From Kribbella antibiotica (lineage in GTDB: Bacteria > Actinomycetota > Actinomycetes > Propionibacteriales > Kribbellaceae): 64,000 nucleotides of DNA. The translations under genes were made by a program, and so were the position numbers. The stretch spans positions 62,001 to 126,000 of the forward strand of contig NZ_SMKX01000004.1 in NCBI RefSeq assembly GCF_004349055.1, in the 5' to 3' direction. Below, piece by piece: positions 51,535 through 59,667 of the stretch. Positions within the stretch are counted from its first letter, which is position 1. Every line of letters begins with the position of its first letter. A model generated the notes under the pieces. It was not told the DNA's origin and did no database searches. It saw only the letters and a program-made list of their open reading frames with translations.

Positions 51535-52443
51535 ATGACTGTGACGGACTCCGCCAGTACCGACCGGCTAGGCGACCACAGCGTCGCCGCGCAACTGCTG
51601 CGCTCATCCGACACGGTGTCCTACGACCCGCTCGTCGAGGTCGACTGGGAGACGCCGCTCGACAAGGGACACCACGGCCTGAGTCCGGAATGGAGCACGC
51701 TGTACGGCACGGCGTACTGGAATGAGATGGGCGAAGATCTCCAGAAAGCGCTCACCCGCCAGGAGGCAGCGTCGGTCGCAAGCACCGGGATCTGGTTCGA
51801 GATGATCCTGCAGCAGATGATGCTGCGCGACTTCTACGCCAAGGACCCGACCGATCCGGACTTCCAATGGGCGCTGACCGAGATCGCCGACGAGTGCCGG
51901 CACTCGATCATGTTCGCCCGCGGTGCCGCCAAGCTCGAGGCGCCCGCCTACCGGCCGCGCCGGCATGTGATCGAGCTCGGCCGCGCCTTCAAGACCATCG
52001 CCTCCGCCGAGACCGCGTACGCCGCGATTCTGGTCGCCGAGGAAGTCACCGACGTGATGCAGCGCGACTGGATGCGCGATGACCGGATCGCCCCCTTCAT
52101 CCGGACGATCAGCAACATCCACGTCGTCGAGGAATCCCGGCACATGAAGTTCGCCCGCGAAGAGGTCCGCGAACAACTCGCGCAGGCCGGTCGGGTCCGG
52201 CGGATGAAGAGCAGCGTCATCGTTGCCGCAGCGGCCTACTTCATCATCAAGAGCATGGTGAACAGCCAGGCCTACGCCGCAGCCGGGCTCGATGTAGAGC
52301 GCTCTCTGCGTGAAGCCCGCGCCAACGAGCACTACAAGTCGATGCTCCGCTCTAGCTGCGCCGGGCTGATGGAATTCCTGTCATCGGTCGGGCTGCTCAC
52401 CCGTCCGGCCGTCGCGATCTATCGCCGCGCACACCTGATCTGA
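51535..52443 (+). CDS. AurF-like diiron oxygenase
   Basis: The 302-residue protein is all-helical with two iron-binding pairs: EIADECRHSIMF and HVVEESRHMKF, plus glutamates in WFEMILQQMM and VAEEVTD. This is the p-aminobenzoate N-oxygenase (AurF) fold, which activates oxygen at a diiron centre. Its product is unknown. It is seven bases upstream of the FprB-like ferredoxin reductase, an obvious electron donor. In mycobacteria the fprB gene has a similar neighbour, as far as I recall (Rv0885/Rv0886). Confidence 0.85.
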   Translation: MTVTDSASTDRLGDHSVAAQLLRSSDTVSYDPLVEVDWETPLDKGHHGLSPEWSTLYGTAYWNEMGEDLQKALTRQEAASVASTGIWFEMILQQMMLRDFYAKDPTDPDFQWALTEIADECRHSIMFARGAAKLEAPAYRPRRHVIELGRAFKTIASAETAYAAILVAEEVTDVMQRDWMRDDRIAPFIRTISNIHVVEESRHMKFAREEVREQLAQAGRVRRMKSSVIVAAAAYFIIKSMVNSQAYAAAGLDVERSLREARANEHYKSMLRSSCAGLMEFLSSVGLLTRPAVAIYRRAHLI

Positions 52444-52450
52444 GGTTCGG

Positions 52451-53938
52451 ATGCCCTACGCGATCACGCAGACATGCTGCGCCGACGCGAGCTGCGTGTC
52501 GGTCTGCCCGGTCAACTGCATCCACCCGACACCGCAAGAGCGCGCGTTCGGCAGCACCGAGATGCTGTACGTCGACCCGAACACCTGCATCTCCTGCGGC
52601 GCCTGCACCGATGCCTGTCCGGCAGACGCGATCCACCCGATCGAAACCCTCACTGGGCCGCTGCAGCAGTACGCCGCCATCAACGCCGCCTACTTCGATG
52701 ACATCCCCGCAGCCACCGACCCAGCACCGAACTTCCACCTCTGGGACCAGCCCGAGCCGCCGCGTCCGTTGCCCTCGACCCGGATCCCGTTGCGCGTGGC
52801 AATCGTCGGCACCGGCCCCGCCGGCATGTACGCGGCCGAAGACCTCCTGCTCCACACCGACGCCGAGGTCACCCTGATCGACCGCCTGCCCTCCCCCGGC
52901 GGCCTACTCCGGTACGGCGTCGCTCCCGACCACCTCGCCACCCGCAAGGTCGCTGAGCGCTTCACGCGGTTCCACGATCATCCGCGAACGCGCACTGTCC
53001 TCGGTGTCGAGATCGGCCGCGACCTCACCCACGAAGACCTGCTGAGCCACCACAACGCGGTCATCTACGCGGTCGGTAGCGCCACCGACCGCCAGCTCGG
53101 TATCCCTGGCGAAGACCTCCCCGGCAGCATCCCCGCCCGCCGCTTGGTCAGCTGGTATAACGGCCACCCCGAGGTCACCCCCGACGCGATCCACCTCCCA
53201 ACCGGCCGCGTCGTGATCGCTGGCACCGGCAACGTGGCGCTGGACGTTGCCCGCATTCTCACGACCGAACCAGCCGCTTTGCGCGACACCGAGATCGCTC
53301 CGAGAGCGCTCTCCGCGCTCGCAAACCACGAAGACCGCGAGGTCGTGCTGCTCGCTCGCCGCGGTCCGGGCGAGGCGTCGTACAGTCTGTCCGAGCTCTT
53401 CGAACTCCAGCACCTAGCCGGCGTCGACCTGGTTGTCGACGATCACGACCCCCGCATCCGCGCCGCCGTCGCCTCAGCTGCCAATGCCAAGGCGGCAGCC
53501 CTCCGCGACGTCGCCTTCGAGACGATCGATTGGGACACCGACCCCAAGCCGGGTCGCCGAATCGTGCTGCGCTTCTACACCTCCGCGGCCGAGCTCACCG
53601 GCGACAGCCGAGTCCAGGCAGTCCGCACCACCGACGGCCTGGAACTCGCCACCGAACTCTTCATCCGCTCAGTCGGCTACCGCGGCGCAGCGATCCCCGG
53701 CCTGCCCTTCGACGAAGAAGCCGGCACCGTCCCGAACGACGCCGGCCGCGTCACCGATCGCCCCGGGACATATGTCGTCGGCTGGATCAAACGCGGCCCC
53801 ACCGGCGGCATCGGCACCAACCGCAGTTGCGCGAAGCAAACAGTCGACGCCCTCGTAGCCGACGCAACCGCCGGCCACCTCGCACCCCCTCCCGGCTCCC
53901 GCCGAAAGTTCCTCCGCCTAGCCAAGCGGCGCCGCTAA
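52451..53938 (+). CDS. fprB: Ferredoxin-NADP reductase, FprB type, with N-terminal 2[4Fe-4S] domain
   Basis: The 495-residue flavoenzyme has a ferredoxin module in residues 1-60 (CCADASCVSVCPVNC and CISCGACTDACPADA), and an adrenodoxin-reductase-like FAD domain (VAIVGTGPAGMYAAE, about 117-131) with an NADP site (VVIAGTGNVALDVARIL). The end GPTGGIGTNRSCAKQTV is also typical. It passes electrons from NADPH, probably to the neighbouring diiron oxygenase. Its stop is followed by large inverted repeats. Confidence 0.92.
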   Translation: MPYAITQTCCADASCVSVCPVNCIHPTPQERAFGSTEMLYVDPNTCISCGACTDACPADAIHPIETLTGPLQQYAAINAAYFDDIPAATDPAPNFHLWDQPEPPRPLPSTRIPLRVAIVGTGPAGMYAAEDLLLHTDAEVTLIDRLPSPGGLLRYGVAPDHLATRKVAERFTRFHDHPRTRTVLGVEIGRDLTHEDLLSHHNAVIYAVGSATDRQLGIPGEDLPGSIPARRLVSWYNGHPEVTPDAIHLPTGRVVIAGTGNVALDVARILTTEPAALRDTEIAPRALSALANHEDREVVLLARRGPGEASYSLSELFELQHLAGVDLVVDDHDPRIRAAVASAANAKAAALRDVAFETIDWDTDPKPGRRIVLRFYTSAAELTGDSRVQAVRTTDGLELATELFIRSVGYRGAAIPGLPFDEEAGTVPNDAGRVTDRPGTYVVGWIKRGPTGGIGTNRSCAKQTVDALVADATAGHLAPPPGSRRKFLRLAKRRR

Positions 53939-53985
53939 CCCACCTCGGGGCTGGCCGTTCGCGCACGAACCGCCCTGGCGCCGAA

Positions 53986-54080
53986 CCGCCACCACCCACT
54001 AACTGGGCAGCCCACCCCATCCACCACGCTCAGATGTGGCGCCGAACCGGCCGCCACGGGATGTTGGTGGGTGGTGGCGG
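53986..54080. repeat. 95-nt inverted repeat with 18-bp arms downstream of fprB
   Basis: CCGCCACCACCCACTAAC (53986-54003) pairs with GTTGGTGGGTGGTGGCGG (54063-54080) with a single mismatch. Inside lies a smaller hairpin GTGGC...GCCAC, and a direct repeat GGCGCCGAACCG flanks and enters the loop. It could be a large structured 3' UTR or terminator. Confidence 0.75.
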
Positions 54081-54112
54081 TCCGCCTATCCCCGGCCGAC
54101 CAAACCCGCCCC

Positions 54113-54130
54113 GCGAGTGGCGCCACTCGC
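54113..54130. repeat. Perfect 18-bp palindrome
   Basis: GCGAGTGGC and GCCACTCGC abut without spacer. It lies between the large inverted repeat and repeat block C. A binding site or cruciform-forming element are both possible. Confidence 0.6.
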
Positions 54131-54139
54131 CGATCCGTC

Positions 54140-54249
54140 CTCGACTGTGCGAACCCTGTCGCCGGCAACCGCTATCCAGCAGCACATTTCTTCCACTCGC
54201 GGACGCGAACACCCGGTGGGTTCAGTCGCGGAGGCCCGGTGGGTTCACT
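54140..54249 (+). repeat. Repeat block C: degenerate head-plus-tail unit
   Basis: The head GTCGCCGGCAACCGCTATCC begins at 54158 and runs to about 54190. Two tail cores GGTGGGTTCA follow at 54215 and 54238, exactly 23 bp apart. The unit is in the same orientation as blocks A and B and lies downstream of fprB. Confidence 0.75.
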
Positions 54250-54273
54250 GGGCTGGGTTGGGCGAGGGATGGG
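54250..54273 (+). other. Canonical G-quadruplex motif
   Basis: Five G3 runs at 54250, 54255, 54260, 54266 and 54271 are separated by 2-3 bases. This satisfies the intramolecular quadruplex pattern. It lies at the end of repeat block C, about 230 bases before the secreted hydrolase gene. Confidence 0.7.
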
Positions 54274-54500
54274 CGTGCGGCACTGATCAAGTGCGGGGTT
54301 CCGGGGTAGCCGGAGTGCGGCTGGGCGTCGGGCGGCGCGGGATGGGGAGGTTGGTCAGCGCTGGGGGTTCGCGCTTGCGACGCAGGAGTTGTGAGGCGTC
54401 ACAAAGGGTGGGAACAAACTTTGACTCGCGGGCCGAAGCGCTCAGCACCGATCACCGCGAGAATCGACGGGTCCGCCCCGACATCCCGGAAGGTGCCAGC
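54274..54500. other. Intergenic region before the secreted hydrolase
   Basis: The stretch is G-rich on the plus strand. A TTGACT at 54421-54426 may be a -35 but no matching -10 is convincing; GGAAGG lies before the next ATG. No gene was seen. Confidence 0.35.
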
Positions 54501-55361
54501 ATGCCCAGAGTTACCGTCGCCCTGAAAGCGCTTCTCGCCGCCACACTCATCAGCTTGGTCGCCGCGCAACCAGCCACGGCGGCGCCTCCGAGGACCACCG
54601 AAGCAACGACGGCAGCGCGGTACTACGAGCAACTCGGCCCGCACCAGGTGACGAAGACGGCAGGTGGCCCCGACCACACGCTCTACTACCCCAGCGATCT
54701 GACCACCAGCACCACCAAACATCCGGTGGTTCTCTGGGGGAACGGCACTTTCGCGACGGTCGAGCAGTACGACGAGTTCCTCCGGCATCTCGCGTCGTGG
54801 GGCTTCGTGGTGGCTGCCGCGAACACCGGGCAGTCCGGCTCCGGCCAGGAGATGCTTGCCGGCGGCAAGTTCCTGATCGCCGAGAACACGCGTTCCGGCA
54901 GCATCTTCCAGAACCGCATCGACACCCAGAACATCGGCGCCGCCGGCCACTCGCAGGGTGGCGGCGGGGCCATCAACGCCGGTGCGGATCCGATGGTGAA
55001 GGTGACTATCCCGGTGCAGCCCGGGCCGATCGGATTCGTCCCCAGCCTCCGCGGTCCGAGCCTGTTCATCGCCGGCCAGCTTGACATCGTCGTACTGCCG
55101 CTCTTGGTTCGCCTCCAATACGGCGCGGCCACAAACCATCCCGCCGTGTTCGCCGAGCTCAGAGGCGCCGGCCACAACGCCACCGGAGAGCCCCGCACAC
55201 ACCTGATCGGGCTCAGTACGGCGTGGTTCCGCTACTGGCTCGCCGGCGACCAGCGCGCCAAGTCGGTCTTCTTCGGCCCGCGCAGTTCGGCCGAGCTCTT
55301 CACCGACGGCGCAGCCTGGTCGGCCGCAGACCGCAACGCCAAGGCCGATGCTGTTGGATAG
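54501..55361 (+). CDS. Secreted alpha/beta hydrolase (chlorophyllase/cutinase-like)
   Basis: The 286-residue protein has a signal peptide (MPRVTVALKALLAATLISLV, cleavage near AAPP, about residue 28). The hydrolase core has VVLWGNGTFA, GFVVAAAN and the nucleophile elbow GHSQGG (Ser 151), and a histidine in LRGAGHNATGE. It resembles polyester- and lipid-degrading dienelactone-type hydrolases. The GH9 gene begins four bases after its stop, so the two are likely cotranscribed though only this one is secreted. Confidence 0.82.
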   Translation: MPRVTVALKALLAATLISLVAAQPATAAPPRTTEATTAARYYEQLGPHQVTKTAGGPDHTLYYPSDLTTSTTKHPVVLWGNGTFATVEQYDEFLRHLASWGFVVAAANTGQSGSGQEMLAGGKFLIAENTRSGSIFQNRIDTQNIGAAGHSQGGGGAINAGADPMVKVTIPVQPGPIGFVPSLRGPSLFIAGQLDIVVLPLLVRLQYGAATNHPAVFAELRGAGHNATGEPRTHLIGLSTAWFRYWLAGDQRAKSVFFGPRSSAELFTDGAAWSAADRNAKADAVG

Positions 55362-55365
55362 AACC

Positions 55366-57021
55366 ATGGCTCAGATTCTGGTGTCGCATCTCGGCTACAG
55401 CAGCGCGGCGAGCAAGGCCGTGGTCGCCGAAGTGCCGTCCGCGATCATCAGCGCCACGCTGGAAGGAACCGGTACGGCGATCGCTCTCGAACCACACCCA
55501 AGTGAGCGAGTCCCCGGCTGGACCGGCGGCCCGTACGCGCGCATCCCATTCCCCCCAAACGTTGCCGACGGCACGTACGTCGTACGGGTGGTGATCGAGG
55601 GCGGTGAGGTCGTCTCATCGCCGTTCGTGATTGGCGCGGAGCGGATCCAGCGGCAGTCGATGTCCGACGTACTGGCGTATTTCAAGGCGATGCGGTCGAG
55701 CGGCGAGATCGACCGGAAGGACCGGGCCGCGAAGTTCTGGGGTGATGATTCCGGAGCGACCGTCGATGCCCGCGGTGGCTGGCTGGATGCGAGTGGCGAC
55801 ACCAGCAAGTTCTTGTCGCATCTGACGTACACGTCGACGATGAGTCCGCAGCAGATTCCCTTGTGTGCTTGGGCAATGCTGGCTGCGCGCGACCAGCTGA
55901 ACCCCAACCTCACCAGGATGCTGAGCACGCGGTTGCGGGACGAAGCGCTGTGGGGTGCGGACTTCCTGATGCGGTTCCGGTCGCCGGAAGGCTATTTCTA
56001 CACCGGCATCTTCGACGCGCTCACCAAACAACTGGAGGAGCGAGTCGTCACCGCTCCCCTGCAGAACAGCGTGCGCACCAGCCGCTACCAGGCCGGCTAC
56101 CGCCAAGGCGGCGGGCTCGCGATCGCCGCCCTCGCCCGAGCGTCAACCGTCGATGATGACGGCGAGTTCACCCGCGCCGAGTATCTGCAGGCAGCGCAGC
56201 AGGGTTTCGAGCATCTCGAACAGCACAACCTCGAGTACCTCTTCGACGGCACCGAGTCGGTCCTCGACGACTACACCGCCCTGTTGGCCGCCACGGAATT
56301 AGTTGCGGCCGGCATCGATGCCGAGCAGGCTGCCCGGCAGCGAGCCGCGTCGCTGCAAGACAGATACGTGCAACCCGAGACCGGTCCCGGATGGTTCCGG
56401 GCCGATGAGCTCGGCCGACCGTTCTTCCATGCAGCCGAACCGGGATTGCCGATCCTTGCCCTGCTGCGATACGCCGACGTACTGCAGGATGAAGCGGCAC
56501 GAGAGACCGCTCTCCGGGCGATGCTCGACATCATCCAGCGCACGGACGCCGTACCGAATCCGTTCGGCTATCCGCGCACCCTCGTGCAGCCGCTCGACGA
56601 AGAAGCGCGCGAGTCGTTCTTCTTCCCGCACGCGAACGAGACCGGCTACTGGTGGCAGGGCGAGAACGCCGCCATCGCGTCGCTGTCCACCGCGGCCAGT
56701 GCATGCGCCCGGATCGCCGAAACAGCAGCGCAAAGAGATCGGTTGACCACCTTCGCCGACGATCAACTGGCCTGGGTCACCGGCCGGAATCCGTTCGACG
56801 TCTGCATGTTGCAAGGCCGCGGCCGGAACAATCCCGACTATGCCTCGGACTTCCCGAACTTCCCCGGCGGCATCGTCAACGGCATCACCGCAGGCTTCAC
56901 AGACGAGCAGGACATCGCGTTCCTGCCCGTCGATGGTCCCGACGGCGACGAGTGGCGGTGGGCGGAACAATGGATTCCGCACACCGCGTGGTTCCTGCTC
57001 GCCACCGCCGCAGCGCGATAG
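55366..57021 (+). CDS. Glycoside hydrolase family 9-type enzyme
   Basis: The 552-residue protein has an N-terminal Ig-like strand module (about 1-95; ILVSHLGYS, GTYVVRVVIEGGEVVSSPF) and a GH9-type (alpha/alpha)6 barrel. Key segments are GGWLDASGDTSKFLSHL (the DAGD-like acid/base region), TGRNPFDVCMLQGRG, and NFPGGIVNGITAGF, with acids near the C-terminus (EQWIPHTAWFLLA). It lacks a signal peptide, unusual for a cellulase, so it may process imported oligosaccharides such as glucosamine or cello-type. Start ATG 55366. Confidence 0.82.
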   Translation: MAQILVSHLGYSSAASKAVVAEVPSAIISATLEGTGTAIALEPHPSERVPGWTGGPYARIPFPPNVADGTYVVRVVIEGGEVVSSPFVIGAERIQRQSMSDVLAYFKAMRSSGEIDRKDRAAKFWGDDSGATVDARGGWLDASGDTSKFLSHLTYTSTMSPQQIPLCAWAMLAARDQLNPNLTRMLSTRLRDEALWGADFLMRFRSPEGYFYTGIFDALTKQLEERVVTAPLQNSVRTSRYQAGYRQGGGLAIAALARASTVDDDGEFTRAEYLQAAQQGFEHLEQHNLEYLFDGTESVLDDYTALLAATELVAAGIDAEQAARQRAASLQDRYVQPETGPGWFRADELGRPFFHAAEPGLPILALLRYADVLQDEAARETALRAMLDIIQRTDAVPNPFGYPRTLVQPLDEEARESFFFPHANETGYWWQGENAAIASLSTAASACARIAETAAQRDRLTTFADDQLAWVTGRNPFDVCMLQGRGRNNPDYASDFPNFPGGIVNGITAGFTDEQDIAFLPVDGPDGDEWRWAEQWIPHTAWFLLATAAAR

Positions 57022-57027
57022 ACCAGG

Positions 57028-58707
57028 TCAGCTGACGATCTTGCCCGGGTTCAGGTTGCGGCCCGGGTCGACGGCGGTGAAAATTCCGCTCACCATCTGT
57101 ACACCCGGCTCGGAGATGTCGTCCGCGAGCCAGCGCGAGTGCTCCGTGCCGACCGCGTGGTGGTGCGACAAGGTGCCATTGGCATCCATGAATGCCTGCT
57201 GCACCGCCGACTTCACCACGTCGTACTGAGCAACCGGGTCGCCCTCGCCGGCCTTGAACGCGAAGGTGAAGTACAGGCAGGCGCCGCTGTGGTACGAGTG
57301 CGACAGGTGGCACATGACCCAGCCCTTCACGCCGAGCTGCGCAAAGGACTTCTGCACCCGCTCAACCGCCGTGTCATACAGCGGCATCAGGTGCGACCAC
57401 GACGCCGAGGTCTCGGATACGTCGGCCAGCGCACCCCGGTCGAGCAGGAAGTCGCGGATGTACGGCGTATCGAACTTCTTCTGGTCGTAGAGCGCTCCCG
57501 GGCCCTCTCCGACACCGATTCCGCCGTGCGCGGCGACGATCTTCTTGACCAGCTTGCGCTGCCGGGCAACGTGTTCCGCGCTGCCCTCGTACCCGATGAA
57601 CGACAGGCACATCTGCTCGAGGTCCCAGCCGCGCCGCTTCAGTACGGCGATCAGCGCCGAGCTCATGAACTTCGAGAAACCCTTGCTGACCTTGCGAGTA
57701 GCGAACGAGAACTGGGTCTCTCGGGAGTCCGAGATCCGGGTGATCGACGGCGTCGCGTCGCTGGCGGAGATCGCCTGCATCGCTGCCACGCCGCGCTTCC
57801 AGTCCGGGAAGAAGTAGCCGATGACGACCCGCTTCTCCGGCTTGCGGTGCACCTGGACGGTGGCCTCGGTGATGACACCGAGCCGGCCTTCGCTGCCCAG
57901 GATCATCTCGCGGACGCTCGGCCCGCTCGACGTCACCGGCACAGCCCGCGTCGCGAGCGTCCCACCAGGCTGTACGACGCGCATCGCGCGGGTGATGTCC
58001 GCGATGTCGCCGAACTTGTCGGACTGCATCCCCGACGAGCGGGTCGCGATCCAGCCACCGAGCGAGCTGTGGGTGAAGCTGTCCGGGAAGTGGCCCATCG
58101 TCCAGCCGCGCTCACCGAGCTGCTTCTCGAGATCCGGGCCGAGGGCACCGGCCTGAATCCGGGCCAGCCCGGACTCCTCGTCGATCGACAACACCTTGTT
58201 GAGCCGACCCAGGTCGAGCGAAACCACCTGACGCGTCTCGTCGGACGGCGCCTCCAGGCTGCCCGCGATGTTGCTGCCGCCACCAAACGGAATCAGTACG
58301 GCGTCCGCTGCCAGCACCGCGTCCATGACGGCCACGATCTGCGCCTCGTCGGCCGGGTACACGACGACATCGGGGATCCGGCGCAGATCACTCGCGCGGA
58401 TCCGCACCAGATCGCGCAAGCTCTTGCCGAAGGCATGCACAACGCGGTCCAGGTCGGTGCTGACGACGTACTCGTCGCCGAGAGCGCCAGAGAGCGCTTT
58501 CTGCAGATCTTCGGACAGCTGCGACGCCGGTACGGCGAGGTCCTCGAAGGCCATCGGCGGCTCCGCCGGGGCATTCAGGTCGACGTCGATGACCTTCTGG
58601 ACGAAGGGCGCCAGCGAAGGCTTGTCGTCGTGGGAGAACGCGACGCCGTCGACGCCCCAGCCCCACCACTTCATGTGCTGCACAGTCTTGATATCGGGCA
58701 TGTTCAA
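57028..58707 (-). CDS. agpS: Alkyldihydroxyacetonephosphate synthase-like FAD-linked oxidase
   Basis: The 559-residue flavoprotein has the MKWWGWG opening, an FAD-binding PCMH segment (IPFGGGSNIAGSL; DSFTHSSLGGWIATRSSGMQ), GSEGRLGVITEATV, and the C-terminal catalytic HLSHSYHSGACLYFTF and LSHHHAVGTEHS. These are the hallmarks of AGPS, which swaps the acyl of acyl-DHAP for a fatty alcohol to form ether lipids. M. tuberculosis has a similar agpS. The end of an operon with LLM and PlsC. Ether-lipid function is likely but not proven in actinobacteria. Confidence 0.85.
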   Translation of the reverse strand: MNMPDIKTVQHMKWWGWGVDGVAFSHDDKPSLAPFVQKVIDVDLNAPAEPPMAFEDLAVPASQLSEDLQKALSGALGDEYVVSTDLDRVVHAFGKSLRDLVRIRASDLRRIPDVVVYPADEAQIVAVMDAVLAADAVLIPFGGGSNIAGSLEAPSDETRQVVSLDLGRLNKVLSIDEESGLARIQAGALGPDLEKQLGERGWTMGHFPDSFTHSSLGGWIATRSSGMQSDKFGDIADITRAMRVVQPGGTLATRAVPVTSSGPSVREMILGSEGRLGVITEATVQVHRKPEKRVVIGYFFPDWKRGVAAMQAISASDATPSITRISDSRETQFSFATRKVSKGFSKFMSSALIAVLKRRGWDLEQMCLSFIGYEGSAEHVARQRKLVKKIVAAHGGIGVGEGPGALYDQKKFDTPYIRDFLLDRGALADVSETSASWSHLMPLYDTAVERVQKSFAQLGVKGWVMCHLSHSYHSGACLYFTFAFKAGEGDPVAQYDVVKSAVQQAFMDANGTLSHHHAVGTEHSRWLADDISEPGVQMVSGIFTAVDPGRNLNPGKIVS

Positions 58708-58722
58708 GTCCTCTCAGAACAG

Positions 58723-59667
58723 TCAGGAGCCGGCGAGCTTGGCGACGATCGGGGCCATCGAGTCCAGCGCGTCCACGGCGATGCCGATCGACGAGATGCC
58801 GAACCGCTCCCGCCGTACCAGCAGGTCGTTGATGATCTCGTCGACCGAGCCGAACAGGGCATGCGGCGTACCGAGGGCCTGCTCGGGCGTGAGCCCGAAG
58901 CCGGCGGCCAGGTTGTTCGCCATCTCGGTCCGGTCCGAACCGGGCAGCGCCAGATGGATTCGGCTCTGCAGAACGAGGTCGGGGAAGCGCTCACCCGCGG
59001 CCTCACGGATCCACGCGATCTTCTGATCCGTGGCGTCGACCGTCGCGTTCACACCGACCGATGAGTCGATCAGGCCCTTCTGCATGTTCATGTTGATCGC
59101 CACCACGTCGGCCTCGCGCCCAGCCAGCGAAAGCACCCGCTTGCCACCGCCACCGATCACGATCGGCGGATACGGCCGCTGCGTCGGCTTCGGCGTCCCC
59201 TGGAGACCACGCACCTGGTAGTGCTTGCCCTCGAAGTGGCACGGCTCGTCAGCGAACAGCCCCTTCAGTACGGCGAGCGCCTCCTCGAGCCGGTCGATCC
59301 GCACACCGGGCGGATCGAGCTGAATGCCGGCCCGCTCGTAGTCGGTGTGCAGCCAGCCCGCCCCCAGCCCGAGGTCGAAACGCCCGCCGGAGAGCGCGTC
59401 CAGCGTGGCCGCTTCCTTCGCGAGCACGACCGGGTGCCGGTAGTCGTTGCAGAACAGCATCGACCCGATCCGCAGCGTCGTGGTCGCGTTCGCGGCGGCC
59501 ATCAGGGCGGCGATCGGCGCGATCTGCTCGTCCAGGTGGTCGGAGACGGTCAGGCTGTAGTAGCCGAGGTCCTCGACCTTGCGGGCCAGCGCGGCCCACG
59601 ACTGTGGGGTGACCTCGTTGGGCGAGGAACACTGCACAGTGAAACGGAACGGCTTGTCAGCCGGCAT
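58723..59667 (-). CDS. F420-dependent LLM-class oxidoreductase
   Basis: The 314-residue TIM-barrel protein has FRFTVQCSSP, ATTTLRIGSMLFCND, LDALSGGRFDLGLGAG and the late GTPHALFGSVDEI. It resembles F420-dependent MSMEG_2516-type enzymes. It overlaps the acyltransferase end by 11 bases and is 15 bases upstream of agpS. It may reduce the keto group or the alcohol precursor in the same lipid pathway; this is inference from context. Confidence 0.88.
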   Translation of the reverse strand: MPADKPFRFTVQCSSPNEVTPQSWAALARKVEDLGYYSLTVSDHLDEQIAPIAALMAAANATTTLRIGSMLFCNDYRHPVVLAKEAATLDALSGGRFDLGLGAGWLHTDYERAGIQLDPPGVRIDRLEEALAVLKGLFADEPCHFEGKHYQVRGLQGTPKPTQRPYPPIVIGGGGKRVLSLAGREADVVAINMNMQKGLIDSSVGVNATVDATDQKIAWIREAAGERFPDLVLQSRIHLALPGSDRTEMANNLAAGFGLTPEQALGTPHALFGSVDEIINDLLVRRERFGISSIGIAVDALDSMAPIVAKLAGS

